NCBI RefSeq assembly: GCF_001279695.1
Contig: NZ_LGDD01000013.1
Span: 1 to 64,000, forward strand
Origin: Streptomyces sp. WM6378
GTDB taxonomy: Bacteria; Actinomycetota; Actinomycetes; Streptomycetales; Streptomycetaceae
Reading direction: 5' to 3'
Length of the DNA stretch: 64,000 nucleotides
The translations under genes were made by a program, and so were the position numbers. The notes below the pieces were generated by a model, which saw only the letters and a program-made list of their open reading frames with translations, was not told the origin of the DNA and made no database searches. Below are positions 16,267 through 24,747 of the stretch, in pieces (the first letter of the stretch is position 1; each line of letters starts with the position of its first letter).

Positions 16267-17709
16267 ATGCCCCGCCGCCGCCTCCACGTGACCGGCGCAG
16301 CAGAGGCCCCGCTGCGTGCCGCGCTCACCGCACTGCGTACGACGCTCGACGTCCCCGCGGACTTTCCCGCCGACGTCGTCGCCGAGGCGGAACGCGCCGC
16401 ACGCGACCCGCGGCTGCCCTCCCACGACGCGACCGGCATCGAGTTCTTCACCATCGACCCGCCCACCTCCACCGACCTCGACCAGGCCATGCACCTGGAG
16501 CGCAGGCCGGGTGGCGGGTACCGGGTGCACTACGCGATCGCCGACGTCGCCGCGTTCGTCACCCCGGGCGGCGCCCTGGACGCCGAGGCGCACCGCCGGG
16601 TGACCACCCTCTACTTCCCGGACGAGAAGACCCCGCTGCACCCCGTCCTCCTCTCCGAGGGCGCCGCGAGCCTGCTCCCCGACCAGACCCGCCCGGCCCT
16701 GCTCTGGCAGATCGACCTGGACGCGGACGGCGCGACCACCGCCACCGACGTGCGCCGCGCGCTGGTCCGCAGCCGCGCCAAACTCGACTACGAGGGCGTT
16801 CAGAAACAGCTCGACACCGGCACCGCCCCCGCCTCCCTCGCCCTGCTCCGCGACATCGGCACCCTGCGCGAGCAGCAGGAAGTCGCCCGCGGCGGCATCT
16901 CGCTCAACGTCCCCGAGCAGGAGATCGTCGAGCACGACCACCGCTACGACCTCACCTACCGCGCCCCGCTGCCCGCCGACGGCTGGAACGCCCAGATCTC
17001 CCTGCTCACCGGCATCGCGGGCGCCCAGCTCATGCTGGCGTACGGCACAGGAATCCTGCGCACCCTGCCCAGCGCCCCGGACGGCGCGGTCGCGCGGCTG
17101 CGCCGCTCGGCGGCGGCGCTGCACATCGACTGGCCGCACCACGTCCCGTACGCCGCCGTCGTCCGCTCCCTCGACCCGCGCGAGCCGAACCACGCCGCCT
17201 TCCTCCAGGAGTGCACGACGCTGCTGCGCGGCGCCGGGTACACGGCGTTCACCGGCCACGCCGTGCCCGAGCTCGCCATCCACGCCGCGGTGGCCGCCCC
17301 GTACACCCACTGCACGGCCCCGCTGCGCCGCCTCGTCGACCGGTACGCCGGTGAGCTCTGCCTCGCCGCGGTGGCGGGCCAGGACCCGCCCGACTGGGTG
17401 ACCGCCGCGCTCGAAGAGCTCCCCAAGGAGATGGCGCAGGGCACGAGCCGGGCCAACACCGTGGAACGCGAGTGCGTGGACATCGTCGAGGCGGCGCTGC
17501 TCAAGGACCGGGTGGGCGAGGTGTTCGATGCGACGGTCGTCGACGTGAAGGAACAGCAACCGGCCGTCGGCACCGTCCACTTGGCCGACCCGGCGGTGGT
17601 GGCCCGCATCGAGGGCGGCGACGAGCCGCTCCCGCTGGGCGAGCGCCTGAGGGTCCGCCTGACCCAGGCCGACCCCGGCAGCGCCAAGGTACTGTTCGCC
17701 CCCGCGTGA
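16267..17709 (+). CDS. RNB-domain ribonuclease (RNase II/R family)
   Basis: A 480-residue 3'-5' exoribonuclease. The RNB catalytic block FTIDPPTSTDLDQAMHLE (about residues 58-75) contains the spaced aspartates that bind metal; later family motifs are EKTPLHPVLLSEG, QEIVEHD and YTHCTAPLRRLVDRYAGEL. It lacks the N-terminal cold-shock domains and a full S1 domain, as do the short actinobacterial members. ATG 16267 has no ribosome site, but TACGCT lies 6 nt upstream, so the message may be leaderless. Probably part of RNA turnover; it converges on the membrane-protein gene 13 bp away. Confidence 0.9.
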   Translation: MPRRRLHVTGAAEAPLRAALTALRTTLDVPADFPADVVAEAERAARDPRLPSHDATGIEFFTIDPPTSTDLDQAMHLERRPGGGYRVHYAIADVAAFVTPGGALDAEAHRRVTTLYFPDEKTPLHPVLLSEGAASLLPDQTRPALLWQIDLDADGATTATDVRRALVRSRAKLDYEGVQKQLDTGTAPASLALLRDIGTLREQQEVARGGISLNVPEQEIVEHDHRYDLTYRAPLPADGWNAQISLLTGIAGAQLMLAYGTGILRTLPSAPDGAVARLRRSAAALHIDWPHHVPYAAVVRSLDPREPNHAAFLQECTTLLRGAGYTAFTGHAVPELAIHAAVAAPYTHCTAPLRRLVDRYAGELCLAAVAGQDPPDWVTAALEELPKEMAQGTSRANTVERECVDIVEAALLKDRVGEVFDATVVDVKEQQPAVGTVHLADPAVVARIEGGDEPLPLGERLRVRLTQADPGSAKVLFAPA

Positions 17710-17722
17710 GGGCCGACAGTCC

Positions 17723-18325
17723 CTAAGCGACCGCCGCCGTCAGCGCTTTCGCCAGCTCGCCCGACTCGTCCGCGTGGAACCGTACGACCGTCACCTCGCG
17801 CCGCTTTCCCAGGAGTTGTACGTGGGTGATCGGCTCGGTCAGCTCCACCGTCAGGGAGGTCTGCGAGCCGACGGACAGTTCCAGGACGTCGTCCGGCACC
17901 GTGCCGCCCGCGCCCTGGAACTTCAACTCCCTTCGGATACGGGCTATTTGGGCCAGCGGGATGACCAGGTCCGCCCGGGCTCCCGCGCGCACGCGCAGGG
18001 CGTCCGGGGTCAGGACGTGCGGCCGGGTCACGGCCGCGACCTGTATGCCGAGGACCTGGACGACCGTGTACACGTCCAGGAACAGGAGGACCGCGTGCAC
18101 GGCCGGCCAGTCGCGGACCATGAACGACACCCCGATCGTTTCGACGACGCACACGAAGGCCAGCCCGTACACCGTCGCCGCCTGCGGGCTCGCGTACCCG
18201 AACGCCCGGTCACCCGGCCCCACTTGATGCCGTCGCCGGACGATCCACAGGCCGAAGCTCCTCAGGACCCGCGCCTCGTGCGCGGCCAGTCGGCGGACCG
18301 AGTCCGGGAGGAAGTCGCGTGTCAT
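17723..18325 (-). CDS. membrane protein of unknown function
   Basis: A 200-residue protein with a charged N-terminal region, two adjacent hydrophobic segments (about residues 49-70 and 75-97: VYGLAFVCVVETIGVSFMV and AVLLFLDVYTVVQVLGIQ) and a soluble C-terminal half of beta-type segments resembling a PH-like domain (VLTPDALRVRAG, ADLVIPLAQIARIRREL, SLTVELTEP). Its ATG overlaps the MerR stop (ATGA), so it is translated with that regulator and may be its target or partner. No specific function can be assigned. Confidence 0.75.
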   Translation of the reverse strand: MTRDFLPDSVRRLAAHEARVLRSFGLWIVRRRHQVGPGDRAFGYASPQAATVYGLAFVCVVETIGVSFMVRDWPAVHAVLLFLDVYTVVQVLGIQVAAVTRPHVLTPDALRVRAGARADLVIPLAQIARIRRELKFQGAGGTVPDDVLELSVGSQTSLTVELTEPITHVQLLGKRREVTVVRFHADESGELAKALTAAVA

Positions 18326-19137
18326 TCCGCCGCCCCGCCCTTCTCCGCCTTCTCCGATTCCTTCGATTCCTTCGTTTTCTTCGAAACCAGCAGCATCGCT
18401 CGACGTACCGCCTCCGCCTGTGCGGGGGCGAAGTCGGCGAGGAAGGCCTTGAGGAAGGTCTGGTCGGCCGGGGCCGTGGTCGCCGAGATCTCCGTCGTCA
18501 GCTCGGGCGGGAGGCAGTCGGCGAGCGCCCGCGCCGCCGCGTCCACCCGGGGGTCCGCGAGGTCCACGTCCGCCAGTGCGTCGAGCAGCGCGTACACCTC
18601 GTGTGCACGCTCGGCGGCGCCCGGCGCGGCGGCCGTGGACCGCACGGCGGCCATCAGCCGGTCCCGCTCCTCGGGGGCCGTGGCGGTCTCCATGAGGGCG
18701 AGCAGCTCGCGGTCCTTGGCGGCCATCGGTGATGTGGTCTCACGGGTGCCCAACTCCGCGAAGAAATCGGCCAGTTCGGGGGAGAGCTCGTCCTCGGTCG
18801 TCAGGCGCCCCTGTCTCGCGCGGGCGAGCAGCATGGAGAGGCGGGCCCGACGGTCCCGGATCTCCGCCTCCTGGCGGGCCAGGTCCGCGTCCAACTCGCC
18901 CAGTACGTCGACCAGTTCGTGCCCCGCGTCGTCGGCGATCACGTCCCGCACCTCGTCGAGGCCGAGGCCGAGCTCGGTCAGCCGCCGGATGCGGGCGAGC
19001 GCGACGGCGTCCCGCACCGAGTACTGCCGGTAGCCGTTGGCAAGCCGGGCCGGTTCCGGCAGCAGGCCGAGGTGGTGGTAATGCCTGACCGCCCGCGTGG
19101 TCACCCCTACCAGCGCGGCGATCTCCGAGATCCGCAT
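18322..19137 (-). CDS. MerR-family transcriptional regulator
   Basis: A 271-residue regulator. Residues 1-70 are a typical MerR winged helix (MRISEIAALVGVTTRAVRHY, NGYRQYSVRDAVALARIRRL), followed by a dimerisation coiled coil and a long Ala/Glu-rich C-terminal domain of TipA-like type, ending in a charged tail KTKESKESEKAEK. The promoter has the MerR-class 19-bp spacer with a dyad between -35 and -10, so autoregulation by DNA untwisting is likely. The -10 box is 6 nt before the ATG, suggesting a leaderless transcript. Coupled to the membrane protein at 17723-18325. Confidence 0.92.
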   Translation of the reverse strand: MRISEIAALVGVTTRAVRHYHHLGLLPEPARLANGYRQYSVRDAVALARIRRLTELGLGLDEVRDVIADDAGHELVDVLGELDADLARQEAEIRDRRARLSMLLARARQGRLTTEDELSPELADFFAELGTRETTSPMAAKDRELLALMETATAPEERDRLMAAVRSTAAAPGAAERAHEVYALLDALADVDLADPRVDAAARALADCLPPELTTEISATTAPADQTFLKAFLADFAPAQAEAVRRAMLLVSKKTKESKESEKAEKGGAAE

Positions 19138-19143
19138 GGCTCC

Positions 19144-19174
19144 AGTAGAAACGTTGACGCTGCGGCAGGGTCAA
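19144..19174 (-). promoter_or_regulatory. MerR-type promoter with 19-bp spacer and internal dyad
   Basis: Read on the minus strand: -35 TTGACC (19174-19169), a 19-bp spacer, -10 TCTACT (19149-19144). The dyad at 19154-19174 pairs TTGACcCTGC with GCAGcGTCAA around one central base, with one mismatch. The long spacer and the dyad position are the signature of MerR-regulated promoters. Confidence 0.78.
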
Positions 19175-19250
19175 GCCGGACTGTCCTCGATCACTTGGCG
19201 CGGGGGCGGCGGCCGCTCCGTCGCTCCGCGCCGGGTAGCATGGTCGGCAC

Positions 19251-19678
19251 GGCAGACGAGCCGGGCGGGCGGCCGCGTGGAGATCCTCTGGATCTTCCCG
19301 AGGAACGTCCGGGCTCCACAAGGCAGGGTGGTGGCTAACGGCCACCCGGGGTGACCCGCGGGACAGTGCCACAGAGAACAGACCGCCGGGACCGCGCTCC
19401 TTTAAAGAGGGCGGTCCCTGGTAAGGGTGAAACGGTGGTGTAAGAGACCACCAGCGCCTGAGGTGACTCAGGCGGCTAGGTAAACCCCACCCGGAGCAAG
19501 GTCAAGAGGGGCCGCCGTAAAACGCGGCTCTGCGCGGACGATCGAGGGCAGCCTGCCCGAGTCCGCGGGTAGACCGCACGAGGCCGGCGGCAACGCCGGT
19601 CCTAGATGGATGGCCGTCGCCCCGACGACCGCGAGGTCCCGGGGTACAGAACCCGGCGTACAGCCCGACTCGTCTGCC
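19251..19678 (+). ncRNA. rnpB: RNase P RNA (bacterial type A)
   Basis: The catalytic RNA of RNase P, which matures tRNA 5' ends. GGCAGACGAG at the 5' end pairs perfectly with CTCGTCTGCC at the 3' end (helix P1). Universal core segments are present: GAGGAACGTCCGGGCTCCA (CR-I), ACAGAGAACAGACCGCC, GGTGAAACGGTG-like P8/P10 region, GGTAAACCCCACC and, near the 3' end, GGGTACAGAACCCGGCGTAC (CR-V). About 428 nt, the usual length in Streptomyces. A TAGCAT -10-like box ends 10 nt before the start. Confidence 0.96.
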
Positions 19679-20046
19679 CCACCTCTCCCGCCGGGTTTGG
19701 ACCGGGGCAGCTCCCGCCCGCCGTGACTCGCGCCTTCCGCCTCTCCCGCTGGGCCTGGAATGGCGGCTTTCCCTGCCCGCCGGTGCCTCGCGCCTTCCGC
19801 TTGCCGGTGGCCGGGCGCGCGCCTTCCTCTGCCAGCCGGGGCGCAGGCCTTCCGCCCGGCAACCGCCCGGCACCGCACCCCTCCCGCCTGCCCCCATCAC
19901 CCCACGTAACCCCTCGCTCATCCTCCGTGTGGCGGAACGCCCATCGCCGTCGTAGCGTGATCTGCGGTACCGACCGGAAGCCCGCGCGCCGTTCGAGGCG
20001 GCGGGGGTGCCGCAGAGTTCGACTCGGGGACACGAGGAGAGACGCC
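19679..20046. other. gene-free stretch after rnpB
   Basis: No convincing gene. Open frames crossing it run through rnpB and lack family resemblance. It contains four loose copies of GCGCCTTCC in about 130 bp (19730-19850), a C-rich run, and near its end a GGAGAGA ribosome site for the small gene at 20047. The promoter for the three-gene kinase unit is probably within 19920-20040. Confidence 0.6.
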
Positions 20047-20241
20047 GTGCCTTCCTTCCACTTTCCCGTGATGCTGGCGCTCGCGGCGAGCGCCTTCTTC
20101 CTCTGCCGCAAAGGCGGCACCAAGATCTCCCACGCGCTCATCTGCGCCGGGTTCGGGTTCTGTCTCGCTGATACGGCGGTCGCCCCCTCGCTGCACAACG
20201 CGCTCAACTCCGTCACCGGCATGCTCGGACAGCTTGGCTGA
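20047..20241 (+). CDS. small two-helix membrane protein (64 aa)
   Basis: GTG 20047, preceded by GGAGAGA, encodes 64 residues: a hydrophobic helix (FPVMLALAASAFFLC), a charged turn RKGGTKISH, and a second hydrophobic stretch (ALICAGFGFCLA) before a polar end GMLGQLG. Proteins with this HFPV...RKGGTK...HAL pattern are found on Streptomyces plasmids, integrative elements and chromosomes, often near spread (spd) genes; that association is from memory. Here it is the first of three overlapping genes with a lipoprotein and a histidine kinase, so it may be a sensor accessory. Confidence 0.7.
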   Translation: MPSFHFPVMLALAASAFFLCRKGGTKISHALICAGFGFCLADTAVAPSLHNALNSVTGMLGQLG

Positions 20242-20962
20242 GCGCGCCGGCCCCGACCACCGTCCCGCGCGGTGGCTCCTCCTGGCCGGCTGCCTCGTCG
20301 CCGTGCTGACGGGCTGCGCGGACATGGAGGGGCTGCACCGCGACGGGGCGGCGGCGAGCGTGGCTCCGCCGGAACCGCTGTGGCCGCAGGCGCGGCCCTC
20401 CCCGGCCGGCCCCGAGCAGCAGCGCGGCCGGCCCTTCGCCGTGCCCGGCGTGCCGAAGGTGACCTCCGGCGACATGCGGGACGCCGACCCGCTCGCCGTC
20501 GTCAAGGCCGACCTCACCGCCACCGAACGCGAGGACCAGGGCACCGGCCGACTCGTGGACCGCCGGGCCGCCGAGCGCGTCGCGGGCTGCGTGCGGGCCG
20601 CCGACTGCGGGGTGCGCGAGCCGGTGCTGCGGGACCTGACCGGCGACGGGCGGGCGGAGCTGATCACCGCCGTCGACATCGACGGGCGGGCGAGCGAGAT
20701 GCGGGTCTACCACGTGGTGGACGGCGTCGTCACCCGCGTCTTCTCGCGGCGCGCGGTCCTCGAAGGCGTCGAGCTCGCCGCCGGGCACCTCGCCATCCGC
20801 GAACCCACCTCCAACGACAGGTTCGTGTACGTCTCGCACTACGGCTGGGACGGCCGGATGATGGCCCTCATCGAGCTCAAGCTCGACACCTGCCGCGCCC
20901 TCAAGCAGGCCTCCGGCCTCCCCTGCGTCACGCACTCGCCCACACCCGGCGGCCCCTCGTGA
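20234..20962 (+). CDS. lipoprotein, kinase-associated, unknown function
   Basis: A 242-residue exported protein. After a short basic start comes a hydrophobic signal ending in the lipobox AVLTGCADM (Cys about residue 28). The mature part has an FG-GAP/VCBS-like segment LRDLTGDGRAELITAVDIDG that could bind calcium, four cysteines (CVRAADCG, LDTCRAL, LPCVT) and a beta-rich end. TTG 20234, overlapping the previous stop by 8 nt, is the only usable in-frame start before the signal. Its stop overlaps the kinase start as GTGA. The topology resembles CseA-type lipoproteins that modulate an adjacent envelope-stress kinase. Confidence 0.75.
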   Translation: MAERAGPDHRPARWLLLAGCLVAVLTGCADMEGLHRDGAAASVAPPEPLWPQARPSPAGPEQQRGRPFAVPGVPKVTSGDMRDADPLAVVKADLTATEREDQGTGRLVDRRAAERVAGCVRAADCGVREPVLRDLTGDGRAELITAVDIDGRASEMRVYHVVDGVVTRVFSRRAVLEGVELAAGHLAIREPTSNDRFVYVSHYGWDGRMMALIELKLDTCRALKQASGLPCVTHSPTPGGPS

Positions 20963-22218
20963 CGGCCTGGCAGGAGCGGCTGCGGCCGGGCTGGACGTAC
21001 GGCCTGCGCTGGAAGATCGTGCTCACCGTGGCCGGGGTGGCCTGCGCGGTCGCCGCGATCCTCGGCGTGCTCGTGCACAACGTGCTGACCCGGCAGCGGG
21101 TGGACGAGGTCCGCAAGGAGGCGCGGGGGAGCCTGGACGCCGCGCTCAAGGAGTACGCGTACGGCACCGAGACCACCGACGGGCACGGCGCCATCCTCGA
21201 CCCGGTCGAACTCCCGGGCGCGCTAAGGCAGTTGGCGATAGGCGGCGGACGCGGGCTGATGGTCGGCGAGCAGGACGGCAAGGCGGTCATGTGGGCGGCG
21301 GCCCCGGCCGGCGGGCACGTCCTCGCGGTGTCCATCCCGTACGCGAGCACCCGCGACCACCTGCGCCAGATGGACACCGCGATCCTCGGCTCCGCGCTGC
21401 TCGCGGCGGGCAGCGTCACACTGGCCGGGACCTATTTCGCCGGGCGGATCAGCCGGCGGCTGCGCCACACGGCCACCGTCGCGCGCCGGATCACCGAGGG
21501 CGACCTCGATGTGCGCACCGGCATCCCGCCCGGGGGCAAGGCCGCCGAACGCGACGCGGTGACGGCGGTCGCCGTCGCCCTGGACTCGATGGCCGCGTCG
21601 TTGCAGCGCCGCCTGGAGTCGGAGAAGCGCTTCACCGCCGACGTCGCCCACGAGCTGCGCACCCCGCTCACCGGGATGCTGGCCGCCGCCGGGCTGCTGC
21701 CCGAGGGCCGCCCCAAGGAGATGATCAACGACCGGCTCAAGGCGCTGCACACCCTCACCGAGGACCTCCTGGAGATCTCCCGGCTCGACGCGGGCGCCGA
21801 GCAACCCGAGCTGGCCGAGCACGAGTTGGGCCCGTTGGTCGAACGCGCTGCCCGCGCCACGGCGCTGGACTGCGACGTCCACGTCGTACGCGATGCGACC
21901 GTACGCACCGACCGGCGCCGGCTCGACCGGATCATCGCCAACCTCGTCGTCAACGCCCACCGGCACGGGGCGCCGCCGGTGACCCTCACGGTGAACGGCC
22001 CGGTCGTCGAGATCCGCGACCACGGCCCCGGCTACCCCGCGGAGCTGATCGACCGAGGCCCCCAGCGCTTCCGCACCGGCGACCCCGGCCGGGGAAGGGG
22101 CCACGGCCTCGGCCTCACGATCGCAGCCGGCCAGGCGGAGGTCCTCGGCATCACTCTGACCTTCTCCAACGCAGCGACGGGCGGGGCGGTGACCACCCTG
22201 CGCCTGCCGGCGGCGTAG
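20959..22218 (+). CDS. sensor histidine kinase, CseC-like, without adjacent response regulator
   Basis: A 419-residue membrane kinase: TM1 about residues 16-38, a short extracellular sensor region, TM2 about 140-160, HAMP (RISRRLRHTATVARRITEG), HisKA with FTADVAHELRTPLTG (His about 228), and HATPase with RIIANLVVNAHRHG (N box), DHGPGYP (G1) and GHGLGLTIA (G2), all intact. GTG 20959 overlaps the lipoprotein stop. Such kinases are nearly always encoded beside an OmpR-type regulator, but none lies upstream or downstream here, so it must signal to a regulator elsewhere. Confidence 0.9.
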   Translation: MTAWQERLRPGWTYGLRWKIVLTVAGVACAVAAILGVLVHNVLTRQRVDEVRKEARGSLDAALKEYAYGTETTDGHGAILDPVELPGALRQLAIGGGRGLMVGEQDGKAVMWAAAPAGGHVLAVSIPYASTRDHLRQMDTAILGSALLAAGSVTLAGTYFAGRISRRLRHTATVARRITEGDLDVRTGIPPGGKAAERDAVTAVAVALDSMAASLQRRLESEKRFTADVAHELRTPLTGMLAAAGLLPEGRPKEMINDRLKALHTLTEDLLEISRLDAGAEQPELAEHELGPLVERAARATALDCDVHVVRDATVRTDRRRLDRIIANLVVNAHRHGAPPVTLTVNGPVVEIRDHGPGYPAELIDRGPQRFRTGDPGRGRGHGLGLTIAAGQAEVLGITLTFSNAATGGAVTTLRLPAA

Positions 22219-22274
22219 GCAGTGCTGGGTCCCCTGCAGGGGCGCGGGGCTGTGACAGGGTGCGGCTCCGCCGC

Positions 22275-22319
22275 GATGGGGGTCCCCCCTGTTCGAGCGA
22301 AGCCGAGAACTTGGGGGAG
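22275..22319. repeat. 45-bp palindromic element, copy 1 (intergenic)
   Basis: Starts GATGGGGGTCCCCCCTGTTC and ends GAGAACTTGGGGGAG; the outer arms GGGGGTCCCCC and TTGGGGGAG are partly self-complementary. Two related copies lie at 26911-26949 and 60732-60776, both inside genes. This copy is in the spacer between the kinase and the NTF2-like gene. Confidence 0.85.
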
Positions 22320-22450
22320 CGCCCAGCCCCCACCGGCCCGCGGATGAACACCCGCCCACGGTGCCATCCGGCGGCGCACCGATGGCGCACCGGGGCGAGG
22401 TGGGGTGTCCTGGGGGATGAATCGTTCCGTACCGACCGGGAGAGAAGACC

Positions 22451-22774
22451 GTGACCATCGCCCTCGACAAGCTGACCGAACCGGCCGTCCGCGCCTTCGT
22501 CGGCGCGCTCAACTCCGGTGACCGCCAGGCCTTCGCCGCCGCCCTGACGCCCGGGGCCACCATGTCCGACGACGGTGCGGACCGCGACATCGCCGACTGG
22601 ACCGAGCGCGAGGTCTTCTCCTCCGGCGGTCACATGGACATCGAGAACCAGACGCACGACGGGCTCGGCCTGGTCGCCAACTACCGCAACGACACCTGGG
22701 GCGAGATGCGCACCGCCTGGCGCTTCACCGTCGACGGCGGCAAGGTCAGCCGCTTCGAGACCGGGCAGGCCTGA
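22451..22774 (+). CDS. NTF2-like / SnoaL-type polypeptide
   Basis: A 107-residue single-domain protein of the NTF2-like (SnoaL) fold type: N-terminal helix LTEPAVRAFVGALNSGDRQA, then the beta-type segments LTPGATMSDDG, EVFSSGGHMDI, GLVANYRND and EMRTAWRFTVDGGKVSRFE. The family includes cyclases, isomerases and many proteins of unknown role that bind small hydrophobic molecules. GTG 22451 follows GGGAGAGAAG. It stands alone and converges on a PhzF gene 18 bp away. No substrate can be suggested. Confidence 0.8.
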   Translation: MTIALDKLTEPAVRAFVGALNSGDRQAFAAALTPGATMSDDGADRDIADWTEREVFSSGGHMDIENQTHDGLGLVANYRNDTWGEMRTAWRFTVDGGKVSRFETGQA

Positions 22775-22792
22775 GCCCGCCCGGTCGCCGCG

Positions 22793-23683
22793 TCACGCCG
22801 GGATGCGGGCGCCCGCGCCGCTCACCCGCACCCGGGCGTCGCCCGCGCGCAGCGTCACGGTGAGCACGCCGGGGCGCCCGAGGTCCTCGCCCTGATGGAG
22901 CGTCAGCTCCGACTCCTCGGCGACCAGGCCGAGTTCACGCGCGTACGCCCCGAACGCGGCCGCCGCGGCGCCCGTCGCCGGGTCCTCGACGACCCCGCCG
23001 ACCGGGAACGGGTCGCGGACGTGGAAGACCGACTCCGAGGCGCGCCAAACCAGTTGGACGGTGGTGAGGTCGAGGCGGTGCATCAGCGCGGTCAGCCGGT
23101 CGAAGTCGTAGGAGAGGTCCGCGAGGCGCTCGCGGGTGGCCGCGCCAAGGACGAGGTGGCGGGCGCCGGCGAAGGCGATCCGGGGCACGATCGCGGCGTC
23201 GAGGTCCTCGGCCGGCCAGTCGAGGGCGGCCAGCGCCTCGGCGAGGTCCTTCTCGTCGACGGCCTCGGAGTGCGGCTCGACGCTGGTCAGGGTGGCGCGC
23301 AGGCCGCCGGTCGCCGCGTCCTCGGCGACGGTCACCGGAACCGTACCGGCGGGGGTCGCGAAGGTCAGCTCCCCGGTGCCGATCCGCTCGCCGAGCGCGA
23401 TCGCCGTCGCCACGGTGGCGTGCCCGCAGAACGGCACCTCGGCCTTCGGGCTGAAGAACCGCAGCGTGAACGCCCGCCCCGGCTCCCCGAGCCCCTCCGG
23501 CGGCGCCGTCAGGAACGCCGACTCGCTGTAGCCGAGCTCGGCGGCGATCGCCAGCATCCCGGCGTCGTCGAGCCCCGAGGCGTCCAGGACGACCCCGGCC
23601 GGATTGCCCCCGGCGGGGTCGGCGCAGAAGGCGGCGTAGCGGAGGATCTCGGGCTGAGCGTAGGACTGCGCGTCGTTCGTCAT
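22793..23683 (-). CDS. PhzF-family isomerase/epimerase
   Basis: A 296-residue protein of the phenazine-biosynthesis PhzF family, which has a two-domain diaminopimelate-epimerase fold without catalytic cysteines. The acid/base Glu is in LGYSESAFL (about residue 53), followed by LRFFSPKAEVPFCGHATVA and the second-domain glycine loop DPATGAAAAAFGAYA. Length is normal for the family. PhzF itself isomerises trans-2,3-dihydro-3-hydroxyanthranilate; most homologues outside phenazine clusters, like this one, have unknown substrates, and no phz genes are near. A second, shorter paralogue is at 35271. Confidence 0.88.
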   Translation of the reverse strand: MTNDAQSYAQPEILRYAAFCADPAGGNPAGVVLDASGLDDAGMLAIAAELGYSESAFLTAPPEGLGEPGRAFTLRFFSPKAEVPFCGHATVATAIALGERIGTGELTFATPAGTVPVTVAEDAATGGLRATLTSVEPHSEAVDEKDLAEALAALDWPAEDLDAAIVPRIAFAGARHLVLGAATRERLADLSYDFDRLTALMHRLDLTTVQLVWRASESVFHVRDPFPVGGVVEDPATGAAAAAFGAYARELGLVAEESELTLHQGEDLGRPGVLTVTLRAGDARVRVSGAGARIPA

Positions 23684-23794
23684 GATCGCCTCAACTGCCG
23701 TACCGGACCGCCTATTCCGGCCACCCGGGAACGGCTCGGCCCCGGCCGAGGTGGGCGAGGTCGGTTCAGCCCGGCCGGTGTGGGCGAGGTGGGT

Positions 23795-24565
23795 TCAGCC
23801 CCGGCCGATGTACGGCATCGCCGTGGCCAGCACCGTCGCGAACTGGATGTTCGCCTCCAGCGGCAGCTCCGCCATGTGCAGGACCGTCCGCGCCACGTCC
23901 CGCGCGTCCATCACCGGCTCCACCGCCAACTCCCCGTTGGCCTGCGGGATCCCGGTCTGCATGCGCTGCGTCATCTCGGTCGCCGCGTTGCCGATGTCGA
24001 TCTGCCCCACCGCGATCCGGTACCGGCGCCCGTCCAGGGACAGCGACTTGGTGAGCCCCGTCATCGCGTGCTTCGTCGCCGTGTACGCCACCGAGTCCGG
24101 CCGCGGGGCGTGCGCCGAGATCGAGCCGTTGTTGATGATCCGCCCGCCCTGCGGATCCTGCTCCTTCATCGCCCGGTACGCCGCCTGCGCGCACAGGAAC
24201 GCGCCGGTCAGGTTCACGTCGACCACCGAGCGCCACGCCTCGTACGACAGGTCCTCGACCGGCACCCCGCCGGGCCCGAACGTCCCCGCGTTGTTGAACA
24301 GCAGGTCCACCCGCCCGTACGCGTCCCCGGTCGCGGCGAACAGCGCGCCGACCTCGTCCGGCGAGGTCACATCCGTACGGACGCAGAGCACGTCGGCGTC
24401 CTTGCCTGCCAGCGCCGCGGTCTCCTCCAGGGCCTCGGTACGACGCCCGGCCAGGGCCACCGACCAGCCCGCGCCGGCCAGCGCGAGGGCCACGGAACGG
24501 CCGATGCCGGACCCGGCACCAGTCACGACGGCAGACTTCCGGGGCTTTTGCGAGCTGATGTCCAT
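23795..24565 (-). CDS. short-chain dehydrogenase/reductase
   Basis: A 256-residue classical [16 protein letters not shown] (cofactor), NNAGTFG near residue 87, catalytic Ser in [21 protein letters not shown] (Tyr-x3-Lys) and the cofactor-preference region GRRTEAL, whose arginines suggest NADP(H). The end MPYIGRG resembles clavulanic-acid-dehydrogenase-like and YdfG-type SDRs. ATG 24565 is chosen because [18 protein letters not shown] places the glycine motif at the normal distance. Single gene, divergent from the Bcr/CflA transporter, which may be co-regulated from the 182-bp spacer. Substrate unknown. Confidence 0.88.
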   Translation of the reverse strand: MDISSQKPRKSAVVTGAGSGIGRSVALALAGAGWSVALAGRRTEALEETAALAGKDADVLCVRTDVTSPDEVGALFAATGDAYGRVDLLFNNAGTFGPGGVPVEDLSYEAWRSVVDVNLTGAFLCAQAAYRAMKEQDPQGGRIINNGSISAHAPRPDSVAYTATKHAMTGLTKSLSLDGRRYRIAVGQIDIGNAATEMTQRMQTGIPQANGELAVEPVMDARDVARTVLHMAELPLEANIQFATVLATAMPYIGRG

Positions 24566-24747
24566 GAGCCCGGAGCGTACGGGAGCGGCCCGTGCGGGAG
24601 ACGGCTCGTCCGCGATGTGGGAGGCGCCTGCCACTCATGGGGGAGCCGTGTGACCCGTCCCTCCTTTCCCGTGCCTCCCGGGTGGTCCCGTCATCCGGGT
24701 CCGGCTGAGAGCATGGTTATTCGATTCAACTTCCAGGAGAGAAACCG

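Noticed and set aside
19606-20046. Open frame leading into the small membrane gene from within rnpB
   Set aside because: It begins inside the conserved RNase P RNA and has a composition unlike a protein; GTG 20047 with a good ribosome site is the likely start.
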